64,000 nucleotides of DNA, from contig JAGFBZ010000708.1 in the NCBI GenBank assembly GCA_018398805.1, positions 1,550,001 to 1,614,000 on the forward strand, read 5' to 3'. Of the stretch, positions 1 through 11,600 are shown piece after piece. The first letter of the stretch is position 1. Each line of letters begins with the position of its first letter. The notes under the pieces are model-generated. The model did no database searches and had not been told where the DNA came from. It saw only the letters and a list, made by a program, of their open reading frames with translations. The position numbers were made by a program, and so were the translations under genes. This DNA comes from Hirundichthys speculiger. Taxonomy: Eukaryota > Chordata > Actinopteri > Beloniformes > Exocoetidae.

Positions 1-361
1 TGGAGCTGCAAGACGTTTTAGCAGTTTTTCATGCTGTTTTAGTTTATTTGATATACCACATATATACACTGCAACAACGGGCTCAGCATGAGCAGCAGAA
101 GAGGCAGCGAGCCAACTTGTTTCAAAGCTTTTACCCCGTCGTCCCTCCACGTCTGACTGCTAGCCTGTTTCTCCCGACGTTCAGGCTGTGTTTACCCACA
201 ATGCCCGGCATCATAGTACGCTTCCTGCATTTGGTTCCACTGGAAGCTGATCGAGACCTCCATTTTTAGGCAGACCACTTCTTTGGTCCACATCAGAGTC
301 TAATTGCACCTTCCCACCTTCCCAAATGAACTGGACTTTCCAAGCAGACGAACTCGGGTTC
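1..361. other. Unassigned sequence at window start
   Basis: No gene or recognisable repeat was seen here. The small open frame at 48-269 has no familiar motif. The stretch ends just before the 8-bp target duplication of the next element. Confidence 0.5.
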
Positions 362-1361
362 GTTTAAAGTAGGGCTGTCAAAGTTAATGCGTTAATAACA
401 CGTTATTATCGCGTTAATAATGCGTTAAGAGTGAGTTAATAAAGCGAACTGGACTTTCCGAGGAGACGAACTCTGGTCCGTTTAAACTAGGGCTGTCAAA
501 GTTAACCCGTTAATAATGCATTAATATCGCATTAACGTGTTTAACTTTGACAGCCCTACTTTAAACAGACCAGAGCCCTACTTTTAACGTGTTAATAATG
601 CGTTAATAATGCATTAATAACGCCTTAACGCCAAATTCTGTTTAACGCCACCATCTTTTTTAACGCGAGATCAATGCACACACGTTTCTGTAAATATGAC
701 CCTTGGCCAATAAGTGTATTTACAGTCAATGTGTGGGACAGACATGGCAACAGAAAAGGATCGAATGAAAGGTTAGTTTAGCTTTAAGGTGCTGCCAGAT
801 GGGTCTGTTGACATGAAAAATGTTATTTGTATTTACTGTCGCTGTGAATTGAGTTACCACCGGAGGACGGTAAAGTTAGTTTCACATCTGACATTAGCTT
901 GTTTTTTTTCTCTTTAAACTTTAATAGCGTCGTGAAAACGGCACTGATTTCATCCAGGTTGGTATCATTTTGTAGATATAAGTATGCCAGACATTTCACA
1001 AGTGTCAGCAACCCTCCAAGCTCAGTGGGTGTGGCTAAAACTCTCAGGAACAGCGCTGAATGTCCTTCTGAGTACCTGCTGCTGCCGTGGAGTTTAGGGA
1101 CCGTCAACAAATTACTGCGGTCAAGCAGCAGCCTGACAAAATACATTAAGAAGCTGTTGACTTAATCCCCCAAAAGTATAGCAGCATTGGTGGACTTCCA
1201 GATTTCAAACTAAAGGCTTAAAAGAAATAAAGAAGATCCTTGTGACCCTGTATAGGACAAAATGGGTATAGATGATGGGCGGATGGATAAACAGAACATT
1301 TAGAATATGCGATTTAATCGCGATTAAAAAAATGTAATCAACTGACAGCCCTAGTTTAAAG
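362..1361 (+). mobile_element. Degenerate hAT-like DNA transposon with 8-bp target duplication
   Basis: The element spans 370-1353. Its 11-bp terminal inverted repeats match perfectly: TAGGGCTGTCA at 370-380 and TGACAGCCCTA at 1343-1353. Both sides carry the same 8 bases, GTTTAAAG (362-369 and 1354-1361), the target-duplication length typical of hAT transposons. From the ATG at 813 the + strand reads a short BED-finger-like stretch with a C-x2-C pair (KNVICIYCRCELSYH). This suggests a decayed hAT transposase start. Downstream frames are broken, so the copy is dead. Confidence 0.8.
480..566. mobile_element. Small nested palindromic element inside the hAT copy
   Basis: A 71-base unit (488-558) runs from TAGGGCTGTCAAAGTTAA to TTAACTTTGACAGCCCTA, an 18-bp perfect inverted repeat. 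Flanks are GTTTAAAC (480-487) and CTTTAAAC (559-566), identical at 7 of 8 bases. It looks like a minimal non-autonomous derivative made of little more than its two ends, inserted in or duplicated from the parent at 370. Confidence 0.65.
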
Positions 1362-1647
1362 CGGACCAGCAAGGGCTGGCAGGAATGCACCCTTACTGTG
1401 CGAGTACTTACTAGTGCTCGCTGAGCGGTTTCCTCACATTAGCCACAAGTGTGACCAGTTTTCCTGTGTTCAAGTTGTGACTCCAGTGCTTTAACTGGGT
1501 CTTACTTTTGCTACCTGTGCTTTTTATTATGCAAGTGCATCACGGTGCAAAATGTATTTTAGTGGGTGAAAAGATATTTGCAGGTTAAGTCTAATCAGGT
1601 AAAAGGTTAAGGTTAAGGTTTTGCCAGATCCGTAGATGGGTGCTGAG

Positions 1648-2062
1648 TAGGGCTGTAGCGATACACTAATCTCACGATACGATACGATACGATTTTTCAG
1701 CCGCGGGTATCGATATTCTAAGCTTCTTTCAAAACCCCCGTGTCCCACCTTTAAAAGCTTGCAAGCAACAATTTGCACTGTTTAAACAAATGAAACTATT
1801 TTTCTCAACAAATCTTTTATTCATTTTGTCCTGCATTTGCAAGCTGCCTGTCAGCCATATAATGTGTAATTGATGCTTTCAGTTCAATTAATTCAAACAA
1901 AGTCATTGGAACACTCACAAGATGTCACCAAAATCACTGTGTCCCTTTAAAATCCTTCAGAAAATGATGTAAATGTATTGTAAGATGAATATCGATATAT
2001 ATTGTATCGTGTGCCGAATATTGTGTATCGTATCGTGAGATAAGTGTATCGCTACAGCCCTA
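1648..2062. mobile_element. Family A hAT-like MITE, copy 1
   Basis: Inverted ends TAGGGCTGTAGCGATACAC and GTGTATCGCTACAGCCCTA bound a 415-base unit whose centre is shared with the copies at 3382, 27709, 58602 and 63597. Unlike those copies, which have one GGGCTGTAGCG end and one AGAGCTGAGCG end, both ends here are of the first type. No target duplication was seen, consistent with end conversion or rearrangement. Confidence 0.75.
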
Positions 2063-3381
2063 CCTCCACCGCTGGACCCATTTAAAGGAAAAATAAGGCC
2101 AAAAAAACTTGGTATCCTTCAACACCAGGACGTTTTGGAGCGCCGTTAAAAGAAAGATGGCAGCATCACAGAGATGTGAAAGCTTTTCTCAGCCCGACGT
2201 GCACAAATGGATGATGACAACATCAAGAAACATGAAATGTTTTGAGTTCATGACTTGTTCAGTCAAAGATAATATAAGAATCACTCCTTTAAAAACACAA
2301 TGAACAAAGAAAAAGAAATGACGCTTCCATGTCGTTTTTTTTCCTGGTTTGGTTTTAAATGGATCTTAACAGGAAGTCTTTGGTGAAAATATTTATTTTT
2401 CGTTGTAACAGCTAATCTCATTAATTTCATTTACTTCTTTCAGAAGCGAGTGGCCTTCTTGAGCTGACTCCACTGATTTTTTTTTGTCTTTATTTGCTGC
2501 TTTATTATCAGGATCCCCGATAATTAGATGTTGGCACCGTTTTGCCACAGTCAGCTGGAGCGCCGTTACTGTGGCGTAGCTGCTCGCTGCAGATATGGCT
2601 CTTTAATTAGCTAACAAGCCTTCTGGAGGTTTTAACACCAGGCTTCATTAGAAGCTGGTAGTTCATCACTTATCGGAGCTGTCAGGCTCTTTTTTAGGCA
2701 GAACTCATATCCACTGATGTCACATTGGTCTTTTTGTGCTCTGCGAGTAATGAGATTAAGCCGGCGCTGCAGCCCAACCTGTTGCTTCAACAGAAGTCGA
2801 GATGTTTAATGTGCTTTAAGCGTCATATTATAGACGCATAATCACTCTGTCGGGCTTTTTGTCTCGACGTTTAAGCTGCATTACAGGATTATCAGCACCT
2901 GTGCAGAATATGATCTAAGCAAGAAAGTAGAAAAGTGGGACAGATGGACGTGTTGAAGGAGCTGGAACAAGAACAAAATAAGAAACTGTGCTGGAAACTG
3001 GGATATCGATCATTTAAAAGGCTGTTTTTTTAGTAAATGAATCACTTTTAGTGTGATCTTGATCCTGTTTCTTGCTCTGAGAAACATGAAAACAGATATT
3101 TCAGTAACCATGTATTCCTTTTATATGACTGCTCTCTTCACCTTGACTTGTCCGTTGGTACTGACCCGATCAGAGGAACTGAACACCTTCTTTTATTATA
3201 AATGTTTGTCAGAGAGAGAGAGTATTTGCCAAATACAACCTCAGACAACAACGTGTAACTCTTTTCACCCTCCATCATTTATTTGGCAGACATGAAGCAG
3301 AAAAGACTAACATGGCCAACATTTAGACCCTCCATGATTTCAACAGCGGGAGATCCGACCTGTGCAGCAGTGACTCAGCGA
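2063..3381. other. No gene recognised
   Basis: About 1.3 kb without an exon-like open frame, RNA gene or repeat that I can name. A short GA-dinucleotide run lies near 3210-3222. Confidence 0.5.
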
Positions 3382-3834
3382 TAGGGCGGTAGCGATACAC
3401 TAATCTCACGATACGATACGATACGATACAATATAAAACACAATATTTGGCTCACAATACAATATATATATCAATATTCATCTTACAATACATTTACATC
3501 ATTTTCTAAAGATTTTAAAGGGACAAAGTGACGAAGTGGTGACATCTTGTGAGTGTTCCAATGACTTTGAATTAATTGAACTGAAAGCATCAATTACACA
3601 TTATATGGTTGACAGGCAGCTTGTAAATGCTGAACAAAATGAATAAAAGATGTGTTGAGAAAAATAGTTTCATTTATTTAAACAGTGCAAATTGTTGCTT
3701 GCAAGCTTTTAAAGGTGGGACACGGGGGTTTGAAAGAAGCTTAGAATATCAATACTCACGGCTGAAAAATCGATACTCTCTGGGGAAATAAAATATTGAT
3801 ATATATCGCAGAATCGATAAAATCGCTCAGCTCT
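3382..3834. mobile_element. Family A hAT-like MITE, copy 2
   Basis: The unit runs from TAGGGCGGTAGCGATACAC to CGCTCAGCTCT and shares the full centre of family A. The ends show several substitutions and no clear target duplication. The right end abuts a LINE tail. Confidence 0.75.
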
Positions 3835-4116
3835 TGCCTTCAACAGGAAGGTCCCCCCATAAGATCCAGGTCCTGCTCAAGGTTTCTTCCTCTTAAAGTG
3901 GAGTTTTTCCTTGCCACTGTTTGGCTTAAAGGTTTTTTCCTCTCCCGCTGTGGGAGTTTTTTACTTGCAATTATCCTTGATTTGGATTTAATATTATAAT
4001 TTTAGTTAATGATATTTGCTCGGGGGTCATGATCTGGGTCTCTGTAAAGCACCTAGAGACAATTGACATTGTAACAGACACTATACAAATAAAATTGAAA
4101 TTGAAATTGAAATATT
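3835..4116 (+). mobile_element. LINE-type 3' tail (L2-like) with short terminal repeats
   Basis: The sequence contains the widespread fish retroposon stretch around TCTGTAAAGCACCTAGAGAC, followed by TGTAACAGACACTATACAAA and ending in tandem TTGAAA units. It is a 5'-truncated non-LTR retrotransposon end. A related tail is at 10150-10325. The LINE clade is inferred from general resemblance only. Confidence 0.65.
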
Positions 4117-4816
4117 CAACTTTTAAGTGAAATTCAGGTGAAATTTATGGAAAATGTAAAAAATTCATGCTTTAGTGATATTATATCATGACTGTTGGTT
4201 CTGCTGCCATATGAACTAAAGTGCCATAACATTTGTTGTTCAAACACATAAAATGAAAATGTCCATGTTAAAGTTCAGTAACTTTACCAATCCGTGTATC
4301 ATTCATTCTTTCCATTTTTAATTGTCAATCAAAAATTTAAAAAATTAAAAAGTGACATTTTATTACGTTTTTCGTTTTTTAATCTAACATTAAAAAAATG
4401 AAAAAAAAAAGCCTATTTTTTTATATTTCAATTTTAGTCTTGGATCAAAAATACGAAATGAAAAAACGGGCCACAGAACTGAATTTGTTTTATAATGGAG
4501 GACTGAACTTTCTGTTGTCATTACACATCTGTGCCACTAGATGGAGCCGCACTGCAGTAACCAGCTAGAGAACAGCAGGACAGTGAACACATGGAGCAGA
4601 TCTGATGGAACATGGAGGAATGACACGAAAGTTTTGTTGCAGTCCAGAATTTTATTTTCAGGCAGAATTGTTAATATTGCTACCTGAGTTCTACCCGAAC
4701 TGTAAAGTTCACAGATTTTTACCCTCTACACGTCTGTTTTAGCTATTCCGCATGTTTTTCCATCAATTATCTTATCGCGTTAACGCGATAATAACGAGTT
4801 AACTTGCCCAGCCCTA
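4117..4816 (+). mobile_element. Family D hAT-like element, copy 1, left end missing
   Basis: It shares the centre and right end of the intact copy at 15565-16728, including the GTGCCACTAGATGGAGCCGC segment and the terminal TTGCCCAGCCCTA. The left end is lost next to the LINE tail. No intact open frame. Confidence 0.7.
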
Positions 4817-5130
4817 ATTATGAATAATGGAATGTTGAGGAAAGTTATAGGTTGTTTGTCTCAGGCTGTATTTGCCTGAAGACCCACTACAGTCAAATTA
4901 TCATAATTTTGTTTATTTGTATGTTTTTTAGATTGTAGATGTAACCAAATGGTGAGCTTTTCATTTTATTTGCTGCATTAAAAAATGAATTGTCATGTGT
5001 TAGTTTCTTGATCAGTTAAACTTGGAACCTTGCTGTTAAAATCACTGTGACCAGCTCAGATCTGCTTTTTAAAAATTCTCTCAGACCACTGAAGACTTGA
5101 TGACTGATTTGCAGCAGATTTTACCTGTTA
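4817..5130. other. No gene recognised
   Basis: AT-rich sequence with no recognisable gene or repeat. Confidence 0.45.
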
Positions 5131-6365
5131 AAACTAGAAAAGCACTCAGCGCAGACCTCCACCAAGCACAACAATTCCCCCATATAGCGATTTACAGATT
5201 GTGATGAAATCCACGTTCTGGATCAGATCTGGATCAGGGTTTCCGTTGTCCGGTAATTGCCAGACTTTGTCCGGTAAAATATGCTGAAGTCCGGTATTTT
5301 ATAATCTCTCCGGTCAAAATATCTGGTGAATATACTCCTCCCAAGCACAATTTCAGTTGTAATAAAATGGGTAATGGTTCAAGTTGGCAGCATGGGCACA
5401 TTATTAAAATGTTATTTGCCACTCCAGATGTGTTTTTTATTTGTTTGCAAATTGTTTTATCTTAGAGTATATAGGCCTTCATCTTTTTATGTTCATTCAT
5501 GTGTCAGAAGAGCGCAAGCTTCTGCAATATTTATTTATTTTTTGAAGTTATGCTCGTGAGTCAATTGACGGGACTTATTTTATTTGAAATAGCCTGTTTT
5601 TCAATAAAAATACTATTAAATAACTTGCATTGATATTGTACTACTGCATATGATTTATTTTTAACCTCAATAAATTCATATAGCCTATGTGACCAGAATT
5701 TCAAACATTTGTCCGGTAAATTGAAAACCTGCCGGTCACATTGTCCGGTGCCAATTTTTTCTAGCGGAAACACTGATCTGGATCAGTCTTTGAAATTTGA
5801 TAGAAGTTCCCATTGTCAATCCCTGAGTCAAATTTCATGAATTTTGGGCAATAATTAACAGAGATATAGTGAAACAAAATTTTCGGCCCCATTGACCGCA
5901 ATGTTATTGAAAATTTGAAAGTGATCCAGAATCCAGGATTTCTTCCTGATCACACCCAAATCAAAATCCATCCATGTCTTTTGAACTAGAAAAGCACTCG
6001 GAGAGCCAGACCTCCGCCAAGTGCAACAGTTCTCCCATATAGCGATTTACAGATTGTGATAAAATCTGTGTTCCGGATCAGCCTTTGAAATTTGATAGAC
6101 GTTCCATTGTGTTTTTGACTCAAGAAACAAAATGAGAAACTGAGAAACAAAAATTTTCAGCCCCATTGACCGCAATGTTATTGAAAATTTGAAAGTGATC
6201 CAGAATCCAGGATTTCTTCCGGATTACAGCCAAAATGAAATCAGTTCTTCTTTTTCACATTTCTGACAACTCCTGAAAATTTCATCAAATCCATAACTTT
6301 TTGAGTTATCTTGAACACAGACAGATAAACGCTGGCAAAAACATAACCTCCTTGGCGGAGGTAAA
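5131..6365 (+). repeat. Family E repeat, two tandem copies
   Basis: Two head-to-tail copies (about 5131-5975 and 5976-6365) start at AACTAGAAAAGCACTC and carry an internal inverted pair: ACCTCCACCAAG or ACCTCCGCCAAG near the start and CTTGGCGGAGGT at the end. Other copies are at 23163, 40105 and, reversed, 55234. The class is uncertain: it is dispersed and has inverted ends, but no target duplication was seen. The first copy is split by a hAT insertion. Confidence 0.65.
5227..5783. mobile_element. hAT-like insertion with perfect 8-bp target duplication
   Basis: The element at 5235-5775 has ends CAGGGTTTCCG and CGGAAACACTG (10 of 11 complementary). It is flanked by identical ATCTGGAT octamers (5227-5234 and 5776-5783). 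The ends are rich in TCCGGT/ACCGGA subterminal repeats. It has no transposase and splits a family E copy, so it is younger than that repeat. Confidence 0.85.
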
Positions 6366-6644
6366 AAAGAAAGAAAAAAGTCTAGAGGAAGAACTCTGTG
6401 CGAAAATCTGGACTTTTGCAGTCAGAAACATAATCCTGAGGAATCATCTGGTCATTTCAACACGAGCAGCAGCGATTTGAAAGTCCAAACTCTTTTCCTC
6501 TTTAATACAAGCACTTATAACGTGCGCGTGCACATTCGCAGCACAGTTAGCAGTTAAGCCACGTTCGGATCAAATCAAATGATGGCGTAACCGTAGAACC
6601 GTAGAGCGGGCCTGTCGCTGTAATCCCTGCCTGACCACAGTTCA

Positions 6645-7010
6645 CAGTCATGGAAAAAATTATTAGACCACCCTTGTTTTCTTCAGTTTCTTGTTCATTT
6701 TAATGCCTGGTACAACTAAAGGTACATTTGTTTGGACAAACATAATGATAACCACAAAGATTGCTCATAAGAGTTTTATTTAAGAGCTGATATCTTACCA
6801 TTTTCCATGGTTTTCTTGATTATAACCTAAATCACTTAAGTTTTTACATCAATAGCTATGGCGTTGTACTGCCAAAAACACTGCTTTTATGCATTCAGTG
6901 TTTTCTTTTCTGTCTGTTTTAGTCACATGATGACGTTTAGTGGTACCAGGTATTAAAATGAACAAGAAAGTGAAGAAAAAATGGTGGTCTAATAATTTTT
7001 TCCATGACCG
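6645..7010. mobile_element. Tc1/mariner-like MITE
   Basis: Long inverted ends start at CAGTCATGGAAAAAATTATT and end at AATAATTTTTTCCATGACCG, including the inner TAGACCACC/GGTGGTCTA pair. The right flank is TA and the left flank has drifted to CA. This end is a familiar Tc1/mariner MITE terminus in fishes. The frame at 6940-7143 runs off the end and is not a gene. Confidence 0.75.
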
Positions 7011-8040
7011 TATTTATAGGAGATTTCTCCTAAAATATCGCATGAAGACACATTTGAAGCGTTTGAAAAAAACGATGCCACACTCATATACACGACATCT
7101 AAACGAGCCGTTAACTTCTGGACTCATGACGGCTGTGAAATAGTTCCTGTTGGGTTTTTTGTTTTTTTAACCAAGGTGTTGCAATAAATTGGGCTTCAAG
7201 CATACTGCTATAGTACTATTATCATTTCTGAGGAAAAAAAATAAAAATACCGTAATAAAAATAAAAAATCCTTGTAAAATTCAACACAGCTCCAGTTCTG
7301 ATGACGGGACTGCGTTTAGGATTTAATCAGATTTTCAATACCTGTTCAAAAGAAGCATAAAATCAAACTGATCACAATAAAGATATGCAGTTTAGTCCTT
7401 ATTCAGCATCTAAACGAAACGTTTTTGTCTGTAACTCCTCCTCGCCATAAGGCTTATCCCCTCATTATTGAACAGGAAGCCTGATCAATAAGGCTGAGTG
7501 GAGCGTGCGTCTCGGCTAATAAGTTTATTATCTGAAACAGATCATGCGGCGTGTCTCCTGTAGACCTTGTAACATAAAAAACAACGATATTTCAAACGTA
7601 TAAGGCTGGAAATCTTCACTAAAAGTGGACAATTTGTTAAAAGCCTTCCTTCTGAGCGTTTTAACTTTTATTATCTGAGACGTGAAATGATGATTTTATC
7701 TGAAACGTGTCTGAAAAGAACTAAAATGTGACGCGTTAAAACACGCTCACAAGTATATTAATTACCTCTCTTTAAGCCGCCTTAGTGCTTCATCCCTGTC
7801 AGTATTGTTAAGAATAATTACATGACACTGCCCTACGGAAGCTCATTTACGGATTTTGTTTAAAATATCCACAGGATCAGCAACGGGGGTCAAAGCACAC
7901 AGGTGTCAGGAGACACCTGTGTCCAAAACTGCTGAATCTCACGCTCTCACAGAAACTTTTTTCCAGGTCTTCTTGGTTGTCAGAGCGTTTTGTGTTGCGT
8001 TTGTCGCTCTTTGAGTGATTCTTCCCGCAGGTGCGACATG
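7011..8040. other. Non-coding stretch upstream of the TRbeta2 exon
   Basis: No gene or known repeat. It may contain distal control sequence for the TRbeta2 promoter: CTTATTGATC on the - strand at 7483-7492 resembles a ONECUT/HNF6 site. That reading is inference from a short motif. Confidence 0.35.
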
Positions 8041-8048
8041 CTCAGGTC

Positions 8049-8212
8049 CTAATCTGTGACATTGCCAGTAGAAGTGGCACATCAGGGATTTGTGGAGCGT
8101 CAGATTAGAGCCGTGCGTCGTCATGAATCTCTGCTTCCCGATTCGGCCAGGTGGTGGCGGGTGGGGCAGCTGCTCCGTCCAGTCTGTGCTCTGCGGATTT
8201 GCCAGATAAAAA
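8049..8212 (+). promoter_or_regulatory. thrb: Candidate TRbeta2 internal promoter (OTX/CRX-like sites, E-box, TATA-like)
   Basis: Upstream of the TRbeta2 start codon are CTAATCT (8049-8055) and its inverse AGATTAG (8102-8108). Both fit the YTAATCY core bound by OTX2/CRX. An E-box CAGCTG follows at 8167-8172 and a TATA-like GATAAAAA at 8205-8212, about 140 bases before the ATG. In mammals TRbeta2 is driven by an internal promoter and intron enhancer responding to OTX2, ONECUT1 and NEUROD1 in cones. That these particular sites act here is inference. Confidence 0.4.
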
Positions 8213-8348
8213 CGTTTGTGCTCGGCCTCCTGAACTTTTCTTCCCGACCGGGGACCTCGACGCTCGGCGCGTATCGCTCGGAGGCGGTGGATTTTTGAGA
8301 ACGAACAGCGACCCCAGACATTTCGCGGTAGCCCCGCGGTCCTGCGCG

Positions 8349-8687
8349 ATGAACTTCTGCATACCGGACATGTACGAGATGCCCCACCCCGGGTCGGGGG
8401 CTACGCCGTGCAGGGCGGCGGGGAGCACTGCATGTACCCGGGCGAGGGGAGCGGGTGCGGGCACTACGAGCCCCAGCCGTTGCACCACCCGCCCTGCGTG
8501 GAGCAGGCCTGGCCTCCGCCCCCCCAGCATTACCCGTGTCCGTACGCCGCCGGGCCTTCGTCGTTCAAGACCGAGTTCTCCAACTCTGACGTGCCTCTTA
8601 GCCATTTCCATTACCAGCCCGAGTATTTCCCTGAGATCAAACCGGACTTTTCACACCTGCAGTGGATGCAGGGGGCCCACAGGAAAG
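8349..8687 (+). CDS. thrb: thrb exon 1: TRbeta2-specific N-terminal (A/B) exon, with apparent frameshift
   Basis: The start [17 protein letters not shown] and the later [18 protein letters not shown] and [12 protein letters not shown] segments match the A/B domain specific to TRbeta2, the isoform of cone photoreceptors, pituitary and hypothalamus. The exon ends AGG AAA G before GTACGA, and the leftover G joins the next exon to give K-G-YIPSYL. The first 50 bases and the rest lie in different frames: one base appears to be missing from the five-G run at 8396-8400. Read literally, the frame enters exon 2 wrongly and meets a stop there. An in-frame ATG at 8432 could start a shorter protein. A homopolymer sequencing error is the simplest explanation. 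Confidence 0.85.
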
Positions 8688-11600
8688 GTACGACATCTGG
8701 AGTGGGATTGTTTAACTGCTTCTTGGTCAAGTTGGTATTTTGGAAATGATGTTTGGGTTTTATGTGAAGAATATGTCCACGCTACAGTCTTTTTTACATT
8801 TGGTTACCGTTGCTGACCCCTCTCCAATTACTGACGACTCCTCTTCGATCGGTGAATCAATGATAGCTGGATTCCTCAAATTAAGTCCGTTAAGCGTAAA
8901 GCCAAGACTTAGGGCGTCATGTGGTGGCGGGTCTGTGAGTCGGACTTCAGAGCGTTTGACTGAAGTGGCCGTGGGCTTCGTATTGATTGATGGTGAGGCA
9001 ACAGAAGGCTGATGTCAAATGTATTATTGGTTTTTTTTTAAACAAACCTCATAAAGGATATTGATCATTTTGGGCACCTCCAGTCCAGGAGGCTGCCAGA
9101 GCTCAAAGCAGTGATCTGATTAAGCTGGGGACCAGGTGTTAGTTTAGTGGGTTAACTGAAAGTCACACAACTATTTGTGGAAGTTGGTGCTCTTTTTTTT
9201 TTTCTTTTTAAAAATATATCACAGTATGCATCTGAAAACCTGCAGATTTAACATGATTTGGCTCGTATGTCTTTACTTATGGACTGAATCTAACCTAGAT
9301 TTGTGTGTGAGTGTGTGAATGCATCAGTTTTAAAGTTTTAAGCCCCTTTCATATTTATTGTTTCAGTCTGTCTATTAAAATACAAACAGGAAATTCAGTG
9401 TTAATATTAGAGGTAGAGAGAAGACCAATTAGTTATTTAGCATTTTCTAATAACCCCGTAATATTTATACAATATTAGGGGTGTGAAAAAAAATCGATTT
9501 GGCAATATAACACGATTTTCGGCCACCCAAAATAATATCAATTTTTCAGCTCCTAATATCGATTTTTTTTTCAATTTTTTTTAAAAACACTAATAATAAA
9601 CAATAAATAGGTTGTTTTGAAGCAAATAATTTTGACTCAATTTATCCTCTGAATGATCAATATCATCTGATGAACATATACAGCAACTTGATTTTTCCTC
9701 TCTACTTTTAATTTTGATATTAACTCTGTAAAATATATCGCAATATATCGTTATATCATGATATTGTAATAATATCGTATCGTGACCCAAGTATCATGAT
9801 ACATATCTTATTGCGAGGTCCTTGTCAATACTCACCCCTAGTCGTTAGGACGTTTAACAAAATAATGTCTCAACTAGTGGTGTAAAAAAAAATCAATTTG
9901 GCAATATATCGCGATTTTCGGTCGCCCAATATAATATCGATTTTTCAGCTCCTAATATAGATTTTTTCGATTTTTTTCAAAAACACGAATAATAAACAAT
10001 AAATAGGTTGTTTTGAAGCAAATAGTTTTGACTCAATTTGTCCTCTGAATGATCAATATCATCTGATGAACATATACAGCAACTTGATTTTTCATCTCTA
10101 CTTTTAATTTTGATATTAACTGGGTCGAATATTGGATTATATCGTGATGTAATCCCGGGAGAGTTTTTTACCTGTCATTATCATTGATTGGATTTAATAT
10201 TATAATTTTAGTTAATTATATTGCTCAGGGGTCATGCTCTGAGTCTCTGTAAAGCGCCTAGAGACAATTGTCATTGTAACAGACGCTATATAAATAAAAA
10301 TTGAATTGAATTGAATTGAATTGAATATTGCGATATTGTGATAATTTTTTATTTTATATAGCCTTTGTTTATACAGGTAAAAACACATTGAGATCGGGAT
10401 CTCATTTTCAAGTATGACCTGTTCAATAGTAAATCACAATGACAAACATATAAAACAATCAATATAGTTATAAAAAAATAAATACATTAAATAATAAATA
10501 TGTTTACAAATACAGTTAAAAGTGGGAGAGATTTTATATAATAATATCATATTGTATCGTGACCCAAGTATCATGATACATATCGTATTGCGAGGTCCGT
10601 GCCAATACTCACCCCTACACAATATATTTTATTTGTTAGTCACAACTTATGTTACAAACATGAAGAGCCACTGTGAAGCCCGGCAGTCGTGAAATCAAAT
10701 CTCATTTAAACTGCATGTGCTTCTCTCCAGGGTACATACCGAGTTACCTGGACAAGGATGAGCTATGCGTAGTGTGTGGGGACAAAGCCACAGGCTATCA
10801 CTATCGTTGCATTACCTGTGAAGGTTGCAAGGTAACACACAAACGTTTCTGCAGCAGCAGCTCCAAGCAGACGCTGTCCGTGGTTCTGATCCACGCACCT
10901 CATTTCTCTCCAGGGGTTCTTCAGGCGGACCATCCAGAAAAATCTCAACCCAACCTACGCTTGTAAATACGAGGGGAAATGCATCATCGACAAAGTGACC
11001 AGAAACCAGTGCCAAGAATGTCGCTTCAAGAAGTGCATAGCTGTGGGGATGGCAACAGACTGTGAGTGCACGACCGAGTTTACTTCGATCTGTTTTTTTC
11101 TTTTTCCCCTTATAAGTTTCTTAAGACGATGTCCTGCTTTTAGATAAACATCATCCGTTTTGCTAAAATTGACCAGAAATGAGTCACACTGCAAATTATT
11201 TGGTTCTTACCAAGAAAAAAAACTTACATTTAGAAGCGTTAGATATTTTATCTTATTTCAATAATTACTTTTTTATTTTAAATCTTCAATATATCAGTAT
11301 AATCTTATATCAAGTAAAACTTTACTTTTTTGTCTTACACAGGCAGGGAATCCTAAAATGAGACAATTAACACTTAAAATAAGATGTATTACGGTTTTTT
11401 TTCTCCTCATCTCCTCTCCTCATCAAAATAAATCTTGTTTTAAGATTCAATAACAAATTATACCTTTCTTAAATCTAGAAACAAGTGTTCCTACAATCTT
11501 AATTTAAGAAATTTTACCAAGTGAAACTATCTTGCTGCATGGACAGATATTTTCACTTGTTCTGAGTATCTTTTTCCTTAGTTGGAGTGTTTTTATCTTG

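Noticed and set aside
1..8300. Search for TRbeta1-specific 5' exons
   Set aside because: No open stretch with a donor in the phase needed to supply G before GYIPSYL and with a TRbeta1-like N-terminus was found; they probably lie upstream of the window.
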